From Linum tenue (taxonomy: Eukaryota > Streptophyta > Magnoliopsida > Malpighiales > Linaceae): DNA of 64,000 nucleotides. Each line of letters opens with the position of its first letter. Position 1 is the stretch's first letter. Below the pieces are notes generated by a model. That model did no database searches. It had not been told where the DNA came from and worked only from the letters and a program-made list of their open reading frames with translations. The position numbers were made by a program, and so were the translations under genes. The stretch is from positions 62,508,200 through 62,572,199 of the forward strand of contig CAMGYJ010000005.1 in NCBI GenBank assembly GCA_946122785.1, in the 5' to 3' direction. Below are positions 11,809 to 21,676 of the stretch, piece by piece.

Positions 11809-13415
11809 GGGTTAATTGCATGGTTGGTCCCTGAGATTACGAAAAACATTCATGTTTGGTCACTCAAAATATTTAAATCCATTCATAGTCACTAGATTTA
11901 GTAAAACAATTCAAGTTTGGTCACTCTCCGTCCAACTCCGTTAACTTTGTCTGATGTGGCAGTCAACTCTCAAAGTTGACCGTTAAATGTATGACGTGGC
12001 AATTTAAAAAAAAATCAAAATTTCCATGTCATTATCACTACTACTAAAATGAAAAATAAAAAATAAAAAAAATTAATTTTAACTCACTAATTATCAACTC
12101 CACCTCACTCCCACCTTGGTCACAACTTAAAGCGGTGATGTCGACCAACTTTCATGTACTCCCCATGAGTCGGCCACCCAATTGAGCTAATGAGGCAGAC
12201 AGTGATGTCGAGCACCGACTGAATCCCAGGCTGCTCCCACCCGGTCCCGCCGGCGAACTCGATCACCGGCTTCAAGCTAGATCTGGCTGTGGTAGCTGGT
12301 GACGACAGGCTTCCCGGCCTCGAACTTCCTCACCAGTCCCACCGTCTTGTCGTCGGCGCTCAGAAGCTCAATGAACCCCCCGCCAGGGATTAGGAGGCAG
12401 TCGTAGGAGTCGGCCTTCACTTGTTCGTATATAGTTGGCGTTCAGGGTGAAGAAATGCCCCTGCAGCTCTATGTAAAGTTGCATCAACAAAATTCGATTA
12501 CTACAGATCAAGCTTTCGATTAATTGGAAGTGGGTGATTCATGGGTTGGGATTCAATAGTGTGATTACCTCGAAGCCCATAAAGTCATGGACGGCGGTGA
12601 AGCATCGGTGGCCGGGGAGTTTACCCCCGGAGACACAGTCAACGCGTACGCCAAAGGCTTAGAGGGTGAAGAAAGGGACGACAACATCGTAATCCTCCAT
12701 GTAGTCGCCGCATAGTACGAGAACTGATTTTTGAGTCAGGGAACCCATTCGTGCTTTTTCCTTGTTTCTATGGCTGGTTTGTACACTCTAGCTCTTGAGT
12801 CTGGTCTTGAGTACCAAGGGAGGGAAGGTGGTTGATTATATATAGGTGGAAGGCAGAGAAGAGGGGATAATCATGCATCAGAGTTCTCTCTAATTCCCCC
12901 ACTTCAAGCTTGGGAGATTGAAATTGTGGAGCGGCGGTTTTGATCTCTCCATCCCCATTGACATCGCCATACCACCACCGTTACCATCAGCGTTGTCGAC
13001 TCGTCATCTCACTGACTCTTCTCCCCTCCCACCAATATACACCATTGAACGACCAGGACCAGAGCTTAGATCACGAGTTGCCCACCTTTCACTCTCTCTC
13101 TCCGGAATCCAGCGTCGGCGGTCAAGAGCTGTCGTTTTCTCTCTCTATTTTGATTTTTGTTTTTTTTTTCATTTTAGTGGTAGTGATAATGAGGTGGACA
13201 TTTTTATTTTTATTTTTTTAATTGCCACGTCATACATTTAACGGTCAACTTTGAAAGTTGACTGCCACATCAGACAGAGTTAACGGAATTGGACGGAGAG
13301 TGACCAAACTTGAATTGTTTTACTAAATCTAGTGACTATGAATGGATTTAAATATTTTGAGTGACCAAACATGAACGTTTTTCGTAATCTCAGTGACCAA
13401 TCATGCAATTAACCC
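11809..13415. mobile_element. Pack-MULE B nested in A, 9-bp TSD CTGAAACTT
   Basis: The ends GGGTTAATTGC and GCAATTAACCC bound near-perfect terminal inverted repeats of about 200 bp (11809-12006, 13217-13415), with an exact 9-bp duplication CTGAAACTT (11800-11808, 13416-13424). It has no transposase. It holds a decayed DJ-1/PfpI gene fragment on the minus strand (12118-12748) and CT-rich sequence at 12900-13150. It sits in the intron-like part of the captured gene in Pack-MULE A, so it came later. Confidence 0.9.
12118..12748 (-). pseudogene. Captured DJ-1/PfpI family gene fragment
   Basis: A start codon at 12748 opens an exon encoding KSVLVLCGDYMEDYDVVVPF and later TAVHDFMGFE, then a GT donor (12568). 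The next exon starts after an AG near 12461 with GHFFTLNA and, one frame over, YDCLLIPGGGFIELLSADD, GLVRKFEAGKP and finally WEQPGIQSVLDIT. This order matches one domain of plant DJ-1-type proteins (DJ-1 homolog D group, which usually have two such domains). In-frame stops (after PFFTL and after HSQI), a frameshift, and loss of the nucleophile cysteine (SYHSQ where family members have ICHGQ) show it is not functional. Its position between MULE terminal repeats makes it transposon-captured. Confidence 0.8.
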
Positions 13416-15761
13416 CTGAAACTTCGAAACAAACCCAAAAAAAAAACACAAAAAGATTCGAAATTTCTGAACCCACCTGACTGATTGATCTTGGAAGTGC
13501 TCAATGTTGTCTCTGGAACCCAATGAGCGTGGCCGCGGGGGTCTCTGAACCCTTCTTCTTCGCAGTGAGATTGTGAAGACTTCGATCGAAGCTGGGAGGC
13601 GAGCCCAGGCGGCGGCGGGGACGGCGGGGGAGCACCAGGGATCTTGTGAGAAGCAGTAATACTACAAGCTTGATTGCTTCTTCTTCTGCTCTGTTGATTG
13701 CGCACAAGTTTGATCTTCTGTAAATATATCATGTGGAGGTTTTATCGGGAATGTTAAGCTGCTGCTAGCCGTCTTCTTCCTCGTGTGAGTTGGTTGATTG
13801 CAGGTATGTTGCCATGGCTTCCTTCCCCCGCTCCTTTTGAGCTCGTTGTATGAATCAGATATTCCTTTATAAACAAGGGAAGTGGGGCTGGGATAATTTG
13901 GGTTTTTTTTTTGTTTTTATCTTTGTTCTTTTAATTAATTTTTTATTTTTATTAATCAAAAGAAAACAAAATTCAGAAATAAAAAAAATTATTTCCTCAA
14001 AGCTGACGTGCCAAGTGAGGTGCACATTGACTAACGGTCAATAGGTTTGACCGTCTAATTTGACGGTCAAACCCGCCTCCAGGCTAAATGAGGAAGTTTA
14101 CTACATAGTTCAGGCCAGAATAGCAATTTTCAATACCACGGGCCAAAGTAGAAAGTATGTGTATAGCTCGGGCCAAACTAAGGTATTAACCCTTTTATGA
14201 AATTATGTATATATCTTGGAAAAAAGCTTGAATTATTTTAAATTGTTTGTTATGATAGATTTATAATAAAATTATGGTATAAGTAAAATAATTTATTTTA
14301 ATTAATTTAGTTATAAAAAAACTTTTACTAGTATATCATAAATAACGTTAAAATTTTCACTAGGAGGCACATCAAATAATCCGCTACAGGGGTACGACCA
14401 ATGTGCTCCCATGGAACGACGTTATCTTGTCCTTTCTCAAAAAGGCTCGGTTGGAGTCGTTTAGGCATTTTTCAGGCATCAACTCATCACCACATTGGTG
14501 GAGAGATGGCGAAAAGAGACACATTGCTTCAACTTTTGCGAAGGAGAGTGCACTATCACACTAAAGGACGTCGTCATCCTAACCCATCTACCCATCTACT
14601 GCAAAGCGGTGTGTGTGAGTGATCATCCCCCGAGGATGTTAGCGATATGACCGGTTGGCAGCATTTGATCTACAATGATTTGGGGGTGCGAGTGCCAGTC
14701 AAGGGGAGCGTTGATGTGACGGATCGCTTAGCACCATTGAGGACCAACCAAGTATCAATCACTTGGTTGACGAAGTGGATGAAGAACCTGCACGATCCTA
14801 CAAAAGGCGGAGTGCCCCTGACCCAGGAAAGTCCAGAGGAGGCGAAGGAAAGATATGCTCGTGTCTATCTCATAGGCATGATCGGAGGAGTGTTCTTCCC
14901 CAAGAAATCCAACAATTGAATTAGTTGTGGATGGCTTAAGATGCTCCTTGGTAATTGGGAAGCGATGAGGGAGTTGAGCTGGGCATCCGCTTGCCTAGCT
15001 AATATCTACCACCATTTGTGTAATGCATCTCTCAAAGCTGTGAGGGAGGTTGGCGGGGTAATGTTCATCGTCCAATTTTGGGCTTGGGAGCATCTGCCAT
15101 GGATTGCACTGGTCAAACGTCCCTACAGGAATTGACCATCCCGTAAGAGGTGAAGCTTATGGTTGTAGGTAAACATCTCATACCCAATCATAATTTTCAT
15201 AAAACAATTTTGTTATTTATTTATTTATTTATAACATTTAATTATTATCTTACTAATAAAGTGGTTTGGAGCCACAACATGCGACAACCTTTCCGAACAC
15301 AAGTTGGCGGAGTATCGGAGGAGGCTAGAGCGACTTTGGGAAGGAGAGGTAACTAGAATACTTCGAAATGTTATAACGTTTATTGATGGAGTACATGTAT
15401 TTTCCAATTTCATTTAACTTAAGTTAATCATTTCTTTTTGTAGATCATTTACGATCCATACTTGAGGACATCATTCACTGGCATTGCCAGCAATCCCCTG
15501 GTCATATCGGTCAATGGTGCACGAGAGTCCCTCTCATTTGTCACCATACCGTGGAGTGGCACCTGCTTGATAGATGCCTCCGTCAGTTTGGTCGGGAGAA
15601 ATGCATTCCTTTGGAGGTCCCCGAGAGTCAAAGAGCGTTTGACCACCGAGATGGTCGCCAAGGTGATCAAGATTGGCCCGTGAAGTTGAAGGAATTCATC
15701 ACCATGTGGGAGAACCGACAAGATTTTGAGATTTTCACTCGGACAAACTACCAACAAATGA

Positions 15762-17830
15762 TCACCGCAAACTATGTCGCATTAGTTGAGTCCCCCACAT
15801 CAGGCCCCGAATTTTGCAGTCCAATCGGTCCAGGACAATTTCGATTATCATGCTCTGGAACTCTGCATACAAACATCGTCTTGGGAATCTTGGTGGTCTT
15901 CCACTTTGATCCATTTCATTCTGAATCCTCCTTACCCTTGGCTGACCCGGTTCACGCCTCTGTCCGAACGGCGGGATGATCAACTTTCCTTGATACATAG
16001 GCCAGTAAGCTTCATCAGGCAATGCACGAAAACTCCGTGCATAGCAATTTTTTAGTGAGTCGATATAGAAGAATGGACTCACGAAGTGACGGGGGTCTTT
16101 GCTCGTGTTTTTTATTACGGCCATTACATGAGAACATGACCACCCTCTCCCCTGATACTTCTGGCAAGAGCACTCACCATGTTTTGTTCTGAAAATGACC
16201 AAAACTTCATGGCAATGGCCCCCAGGTCTACATCCTCCCGGTGTCCGGTCGTCACGCTGTACTCGCCAGTTGCTCGATTCATAATGGTTACACTATGTCG
16301 ACTACTCTTTCGATTGTCATTTTCCATTATTTCTGTGACTTCATATGCATGGACCTTTCCCTGTGCCTCATTCGTCCTTGCTCAGTGTAGTCGATTGATG
16401 AACCATGCATTCGTTTTCCAGAAAGTCATCTCAACAATGGTAGAGATTGGCAGTGAACGAACCCCCTTATAGACGGAGTTGATACTGTCACTTGAGTTCA
16501 TTGTAGCAATACCCCATTTGGTACCTCCGTCTTTATGAAAAGTCCACATGGATAGGTCGTGTCCATCCAACCACTGTGCACCTTTAGGGCATAACTCATG
16601 CATCTTCTGAAACTTCTCCTTGAATTTTTTCTCTTAGTAGGCAACAGTTGAGGAACACACAGAAAAGTCTTAAGTTAGTGTTAATTGTCCCATTTTCAAT
16701 AATTAAAACAACCGACATGTACTCTCGTTAGACTCTTAGGAGAGGTATACATCTCCTTAGAAATACAGACTTTTTGACAGAAAAGTGGGGATCCGAGGAT
16801 CGCTTAAAATTCGATTTTCCCAGGAAATGGGAGGACATGATAATCGCTTAAAACCCCATTTCCTTAGGCATGCATCTCTTTACAAAGAGTCTAACAAGTG
16901 TTGCATTGAATTTCCTATAAGCTATTGTTATTTGACAAAATTAAATAACCAATGAAATAGAGAGCTTACCAATCCACCATAAATTATCAACAAGCTTCCT
17001 CCGCTTGAAATGATGGTTCCAATTGCTCTTGAAGTGTCGTATGCACCACCTTTGGGACCACTTTCGGGCTGGATCCAAACCTAAGATGGCAGCTCTGCTG
17101 CCAGCGTGTCGAACGGAGATGATTGTCAAGTTAGTTCTCCTGTTGACGTGGAGCTGAATTTTGTCGAAAAAACCATCCATAAATATCAACATTCTCACCC
17201 TCAACAATGGTAAAGGCTAAAAGAAATACTTTTTTGTTTGCATTCGCCCCACTGGCAATCAGGAGAGTGCCCTTGTACTTGACGTAAGGAATGTTCCATC
17301 CACTTGGATCATAGGGACACATAAGCCAAAACCATCAATAGATGGCTTGAATGCCCAAAAAAGACGTTTGAATGGCGTTTGTTACCGGCCTCTGGCGGCT
17401 ATATCTCTTCATCTTGGTATCGAGGGGAGAAAACAGTGCCAGGGTTAGACTCCTCCAATGCCAAAATCAACCTGGCAAGGAATGCATATGATTCTTCCCA
17501 GTAACCAAAGACGGCGGCCAGAGCTTTCTGCTTTTCATGCCACGCCTTCTTATAGTTAATAATATAACCATAACGACTAGAAATGTCAGCAATTATGACT
17601 TTCACCTTCAGGTCAGGATCTTGCTCAATTAGATGCTTGATAGTCGCGACAACAACCCTGGATTTCAACTGTTGATGGCCTTGGGATGTTATGGATGACA
17701 CACATGCGTGTGTGTTCACCGCACGGGATATGACACAATGGCCGACTCTCTTGCTGTTGATGGCCCGAATCCTAGCATTGCATCCCTCGTGTTGATTACG
17801 GCATTTGACTGATATGTTCCCGATTGGGAC
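15762..17830 (-). pseudogene. MULE (MuDR-type) transposase, broken
   Basis: Read from 17830 down, the minus strand gives: an N-terminal DNA-binding type region (VKVIIADISSRYGYIINYKK, 17600-17550) and AFGYWEESYAFL; the DDE catalytic start IQVDGTFL (about 17300) then, after an indel, YVKYKGTLLIASGANANKK and LAFTIVEGEN; middle segments at 17207-16941 and 16603-16382; and the C-terminal SWIM zinc finger CSCQKYQGRGWSCSHVMAVI (16170-16110), then LIIPPFGQRREPGQPRVRR, the usual basic tail. The domain order is that of MULE transposases. Several frameshifts and a MITE insertion (16728-16894) break it, so it is inactive. Its 3' end meets the 3' end of the + strand PMD gene. Confidence 0.85.
16728..16894 (-). 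mobile_element. 168-bp MITE, copy 2 (inverted)
   Basis: This is the reverse complement of the MITE at 10892-11059, with ends TTAGACTCTT and AAGAGTCTAA and the same inner motifs. It interrupts the transposase relic. Confidence 0.6.
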
Positions 17831-17839
17831 GATTCATTG

Positions 17840-18707
17840 TTCTCCATTAATCGTTGAAGAATCAATGTTAACCCATAAAATATGTCCAAGAGTTTTTGAC
17901 GAATTCAGGTACCAATTTGGGATGAGTGAAACTTCTTATTGGCCTGGTGAAAATTTGACTTCTTGGGCTTGTTTTGAAGAGGAAGAGTTCTTCTTTCCCT
18001 TGAAGTGCTTTGCAGCTCGAAAAGTTGGTCAGAATGCTATTTTCCAAGTCAATCAAGTTGCTACCTAAACACGGCGAAAACTGCCAAAATTGACCAAGGC
18101 TGAAACTGAGTTCGTGGAGCCAACTTTGAGCTTCCATTCGACGGATCGAGGGTCAAGTTGGGAGGCTTGCATCACATGAAAGTGTGCTATTTTTATTACA
18201 ACATCGTGGCATTGGCTGAAGGGAAGGAAGCTTGGTTGCCTTTGAACAAAAGCTCCAAAGATCGTTCGAAGAAACGTTTTCTGTCTTTGGAGAAACGTAG
18301 AATTCGAATCCTTGTGTAGAGTCTGGTTTTTAGTCCTTTTGTGTTTAGATTTTTGTCTTTGTTGTTTCTCTATATAGGGGCCTTTCAATTCACAATTGTA
18401 ATCAGTTTTGGACGTCAATTGAATACAAACTACAAGTTTGGTTCACGAGCTCTTGCTTGTGTTTGAGAGTAGCTAGAACGAGTTCTAGGCTCTCGTTGCT
18501 ATATCGATCAAGCCATCCATTCTTGATCGTGGCTAGCCTCAACTTGATTCTTTTCAAGCCTTCGTCCTGTGTGTACGATTGCACGAGAGAGCTATACTGC
18601 CAACTACTCCATTCATACCCTATTTGCGTATGAGATTCGAGTTGGATTTCATCCCCAATTCTCGTTGTGCGACTCTGAATCAAAACCACCCATATAAAGG
18701 GTTATCA
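17840..18707 (+). mobile_element. 5' LTR of a truncated Ty3/gypsy element
   Basis: About 870 bp upstream of a degenerate initiator-Met primer site, ending ATCA at 18707. It holds a TATA-like box at 18371-18376 and is followed by leader, gag and protease in the same orientation. The left end could not be fixed because no second LTR or target duplication is present. The 87-residue frame at 17805-18068 is probably chance. Confidence 0.6.
18371..18376 (+). promoter_or_regulatory. TATA box in gypsy LTR
   Basis: CTATATAGGGGCC lies about 335 bases before the LTR end, a usual position for the start of R in a plant gypsy LTR. Confidence 0.45.
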
Positions 18708-18709
18708 AG

Positions 18710-18723
18710 TGGCATCACGAGGC
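18710..18723 (+). other. Primer binding site (initiator tRNA-Met type, degenerate)
   Basis: TGGCATCACGAGGC, two bases after the LTR end, resembles the usual TGGTATCAGAGC complement of initiator tRNA-Met with several changes. Confidence 0.5.
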
Positions 18724-19088
18724 TCTTTCAAAATAGTGACCAGAACGGAGGAATACCGCGCGGCAACGGCGCCCTGGACAAGGTAGAAAGGGCCTGTGTC
18801 CCATGACCCTGCTTCTGTGCTCATGTAACAAACGAAGAAGAAGAAGTAGGCAGAGATAGTGGGGCAGACATTTAGCATGTAAGAATTGCTGGATCACATA
18901 GAGTAGAGGGTTCAGGCTCGAATCCAAGAACCATAAGGGAAATTTAAACAAAATATTGACCGAAAATTTGAGACTATTTTCCGAACAGGGGAAATCCTCG
19001 ACGGAGAAGATGCAACAGGCAATCCAGCGTTACTGGATAGAATCCAGGAACTTGAACGATGTCTAGTCGTAGTAGAACCCCTCAATGA

Positions 19089-20170
19089 ATGCCAAGGTCG
19101 GGATCGACGAGACCATCACGAAGCCGAGCTAGTGATTCCTCCCGGAGTCAAGCTAGCCGTGCCAGCGTTCCAAGGAACGTCGAATGCTGCAACTTACCTA
19201 GATTGGGAACGGAAAGTGATTTCTTTTTTCAATGTGGACGATATACAGATCAGCAGAAAATAGCCTTGGCTACCTTCGAGTTTAGTGATTATGCTGCCCA
19301 ATGGTGGGAGCAATTACAACTTCGTCATCGACGAAATACGCAAGCTCCGGTGACTACTTGGGATGAACTGCACCGATTGATGAGGGATAGATTTGTTTAT
19401 GCATATTACCAGCGATTGCTTCATGAGTCTCTGTAGGGAATTCGTCAAGGGATGAGAAACGTGGAAGTTTATTTTAGGGAATTAGAAATGTTGCTAATAA
19501 GGGCCGATGTCCAAGAAGACCGGGAAGCCACAATGGCGCGTTTCCTTCGCGGTCTAAATCGTGAAATCAGACAAGAGGTTGAACTTCGACCCTTTGTGGA
19601 TTTGGAAGAAGCTTTACATCTCGCGCTCAAAATCAAAAGGCAGCAGAAAGCATCGAGCCGACGTTTTGCTCCGACCTATAAGACGGCGACCGAGACTAAA
19701 CCTGACCTCACTCCACAACCAACTTGTCTTGATTCCAACAAGTCGGCGCCAAGGAACACGAATACCTCTTCTGGCGAGCACTCTGGGGGAATCCAATGTT
19801 TCAAATGCCACGGGCGAGGGCAGAAAGCAAGTCAGTGCCCTACTTCGAAGACTCTGATTCTCAGAGACGGCGAGTATGTCCCCAACGACGAGTGATCAGA
19901 CTCCAATGACGAAGAGAAGTTTGATGAGGAGATCATTATGGAAGCTGCAGCCCCGCCAGGAAAATTGAGTTGTTGTGTCAGTAGAAGAGCTCTTACCATG
20001 GAAGCTCTGTCGGATGTGGAGCAGAGGACCAATTTATTCCATTCCCGGTGTACAACCAATGGTGAGGTGCTATCGATATTCATTGACGGAGGACACTGTA
20101 CTAACGTTGTCAGCTCCGACGTGATCAAAAAGCTTAGGTTAAGCACTACACGTCATCCAGAGCCCTATAG
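19089..20170 (+). pseudogene. Ty3/gypsy gag and protease, truncated
   Basis: The retrotransposon gag domain is recognisable (FSDYAAQWWEQL and TTWDELHRLMRDRFV, then FRELEMLLIRADV and ATMARFLRGLNREI), followed by a CCHC knuckle (CFKCHGRGQKASQCP, about 19797-19845; the histidine position reads Q). The protease region gives LFHSRCTTNGEVLSIFIDGG and CTNVVSSDVIKKLRL (20030-20140), matching plant gypsy proteases in which DGGSC replaces DTGA. A stop at 19434 and another at 19893 interrupt the frame. The coding match ends at 20170, exactly at the start of the duplicated methyltransferase block. Confidence 0.85.
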
Positions 20171-20641
20171 TTGGTCACCTACTGGTTAGGCCCGTTCTCG
20201 TTAGCCACTAGTTTGAACTATTGTTAAATATATCCAGCCCATGCCACATTAGTTTCATGTCGACCAATTAGAATCTATGTCACTGGTGACACACTTTTTA
20301 TAGGGGCACCGTAGTATTGGCCATAAAACAAACATGCAAAAATAAATACTAGTGTTGTGTTTGAAGCAAATTTTGAACACAAGGCCTTTCTGTACGTTGT
20401 CCACAAAAAAAGATTCCACCATTCCAGATCCTATTTTTTGAGTAACATACAAGATTTTATATGTGTTATATGAAAATTATAATTACATAAGAAAAGCAAA
20501 ACACTCACCCCAATCAGTAATTATCACGAGTTCAAGCTATTTTCGGAGACAATTTCTACAACCGCCTCAATTTATCATTATGCTCTAACTTTCCAAACCA
20601 CAATTCCCACTTCCCACAGCCTCCCCAAATATTGTGTCATT

Positions 20642-20849
20642 CAGTGGCGGAGCCACGTTGAGCACAGGATGGGCTATAGCCTCACTCAACTTTCGAAAAT
20701 GGGTAAATTTACTTGGAAAATGTGTAACAAATTCTAAAAGTAGACTAGTTGGTAAGCCACTAGCCCTCCCTTCCCAATAACCATGGTTCAAACCACTCAA
20801 GTGTATAGTTTTTAGCCTCCCCTCGTTCAAATTTCTGGCTCCGCCACTG
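20642..20849. mobile_element. 208-bp hAT-type MITE
   Basis: The ends CAGTGGCGGAGCCA and TGGCTCCGCCACTG are perfect 14-bp inverted repeats. Flanking 8-mers GTGTCATT and GTGCCGCT are similar but not identical, fitting a diverged 8-bp hAT target duplication. The copy at 27684 has lost its right end. Confidence 0.8.
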
Positions 20850-21084
20850 GTGCCGCTCTTAGCTTGATTTGCTGATTTCCATTCCCTCAACGTAGGCGGA
20901 AACTCCTAGCAGCCATCTCCACTCTCGTCACACCCGAATCCCAATCCTTGTTGATTTTGACATGGAAATGGTGTCAAAACTTGCTACCTTTTTTTTATGT
21001 TATTAAGTTCTCCAAAGGTAATATCTTGCACATTGATCTTCATTAACTAGATACTTATATTTGATATAAAGACAACTGAAAAGT

Positions 21085-21300
21085 TTGCAGGGAATTATTG
21101 AGCTTTTTAGGAAGATGCATGGTTGTGTCAAGAAAGCATATGGTGTTTCCATTGGTGTACGTGCTGCTAAAATTGACGTTATTGCTACTTGACGTCACTC
21201 CAAGTGTTGAAAGAACATTTTCTACTATGAACTACGCAAAAAAACACACTTCGGAATCAGATGAGTCATGAACAATATTTAGATAGGGTATATTGAGAGT
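21085..21300 (+). pseudogene. hAT transposase C-terminal relic, copy 1
   Basis: Frames read LKLTLLLLDVTPSVERTFST and MNYAKK, then in the next frame LRNQMSHEQYLDR. This is the hAT C-terminal dimerisation motif (SVER.FS.M...K..LR..M). Only this end of the transposase remains. Its duplicate is at 28080-28295. Confidence 0.75.
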
Positions 21301-21676
21301 GGCATCCTTATATTTCAGATGATAAATGCTTTTTAAAATACAAAATCACATCGTAGATATTGTAAAACAATAATAAAAGCTGTGTTGCTATTTTACCTTA
21401 ATCACATCGTGGATGTTGTAAAAATCCCGGCTACGCACTGAATTAATATTCGCAACTTTGGTATTGTTGCCAACCGCATTATTAATTTTCTCTAGAAATG
21501 GTGGATCTTAATACAAATACTTTAGTACAGAAAGGAATGAGGATAGTATTAGCTTTCGGTTGTGTGTCTTATATAAGAGGGGTGAAAATTACATTGAGAT
21601 ATTTAGCATATTCTGCACTGCAAAGTGTAAACAGGATTGAGGTAGAGCCCGCCTAAGATAAGAATAAGAGTAAGAG
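21301..21676. other. 3' flank of methyltransferase gene 1
   Basis: No gene seen. The region is shared with copy 2 (28296-28622) and contains repeated AATCACATCGT.GAT.TTGTAAAA stretches (21340 and 21400). It probably includes the 3' untranslated region of the minus-strand gene. Confidence 0.4.

Larger units (their letters stand above)
11585..13735 (-). pseudogene. Captured gene fragment in Pack-MULE A, possibly an alpha/beta hydrolase N-terminus
   Basis: A minus-strand exon (about 13735 down to 13489) ends at AG|GTGGGT and encodes PETTLSTSKINQS. A second exon (11737 down to about 11620) begins after an acceptor TTCTTATCAG and continues in phase with MVLTTAVVLMIGLMGMVYQA, then TQLTPPPPSDPES. 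A hydrophobic helix followed by YQATQ..PPPP resembles the N-terminal membrane anchor of plant alpha/beta-hydrolase proteins (known as YQAIQPPPP). That match is short, so the family is a guess. The intron between the exons was the insertion site of Pack-MULE B, so splicing would now have to remove it. Confidence 0.35.
11258..14192. mobile_element. Pack-MULE A, 9-bp TSD TTTTATGAA
   Basis: The ends are GGGTTAATACC and GGTATTAACCC, with terminal inverted repeats of about 200 bp (11258-11460 and 13995-14192). The 9-bp target duplication TTTTATGAA is perfect (11249-11257, 14193-14201). Nine-base duplications and long TIRs identify the Mutator superfamily. It encodes no transposase. Between the TIRs it holds gene-derived sequence on the minus strand that is interrupted by Pack-MULE B. 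It lies in the region separating exon-like blocks of the PMD gene. Confidence 0.9.
10431..15790 (+). pseudogene. Plant mobile domain (PMD, aminotransferase-like) protein, broken
   Basis: Exon-like pieces on the + strand match transposon-borne PMD proteins. 10640-10758 encodes DQGPSDPTVLYDQPNHRS and ends at a plausible GT donor. After the inserted Pack-MULE, 14363-14620 gives WNDVILSFLKKARLESFRHF and then, in another frame, LITTLVERWRKETHCF and GECTITLKDVVILTHLPI, the core PMD motifs. 14647-14919 has RLAPLRTNQVSITWL and YARVYLIGMIGGVFFP. 14941-15135 has QFWAWEHLPW. 15444-15790 is the C-terminal part. At least one frameshift (about 14480) and stops between pieces make it a pseudogene as it stands, though some gaps may be introns. 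PMD proteins occur as host genes (MAIN family) and as transposon passengers; the neighbouring transposase points to the second. Confidence 0.75.
9893..17830. mobile_element. MULE carrying a plant mobile domain gene and transposase
   Basis: The left end starts GGGATTTTTCCAATAATAGC and cuts the copia integrase reading frame. Inside are a plant mobile domain gene on the + strand and a MULE transposase on the minus strand, which converge around 15.76-15.79 kb, plus two inverted copies of a 168-bp MITE. A Pack-MULE (11258-14192) has inserted into the element. I could not find the matching right terminus or the expected 9-bp repeat of AGTAGCTAC; the element seems truncated near 17830, where gypsy LTR sequence begins. 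Domain content is clear, but the right boundary is approximate. Confidence 0.7.

Noticed and set aside
15786..16055. + strand frame of 89 codons and a neighbouring 142-codon frame as extra genes
   Set aside because: They lie opposite the MULE transposase C-terminus or run beyond the end of the PMD match. Only part of the 142-codon frame (to about 15790) fits PMD.
17805..18068. 87-codon frame as a gene
   Set aside because: It lies within the LTR of a gypsy element and shows no known motif.
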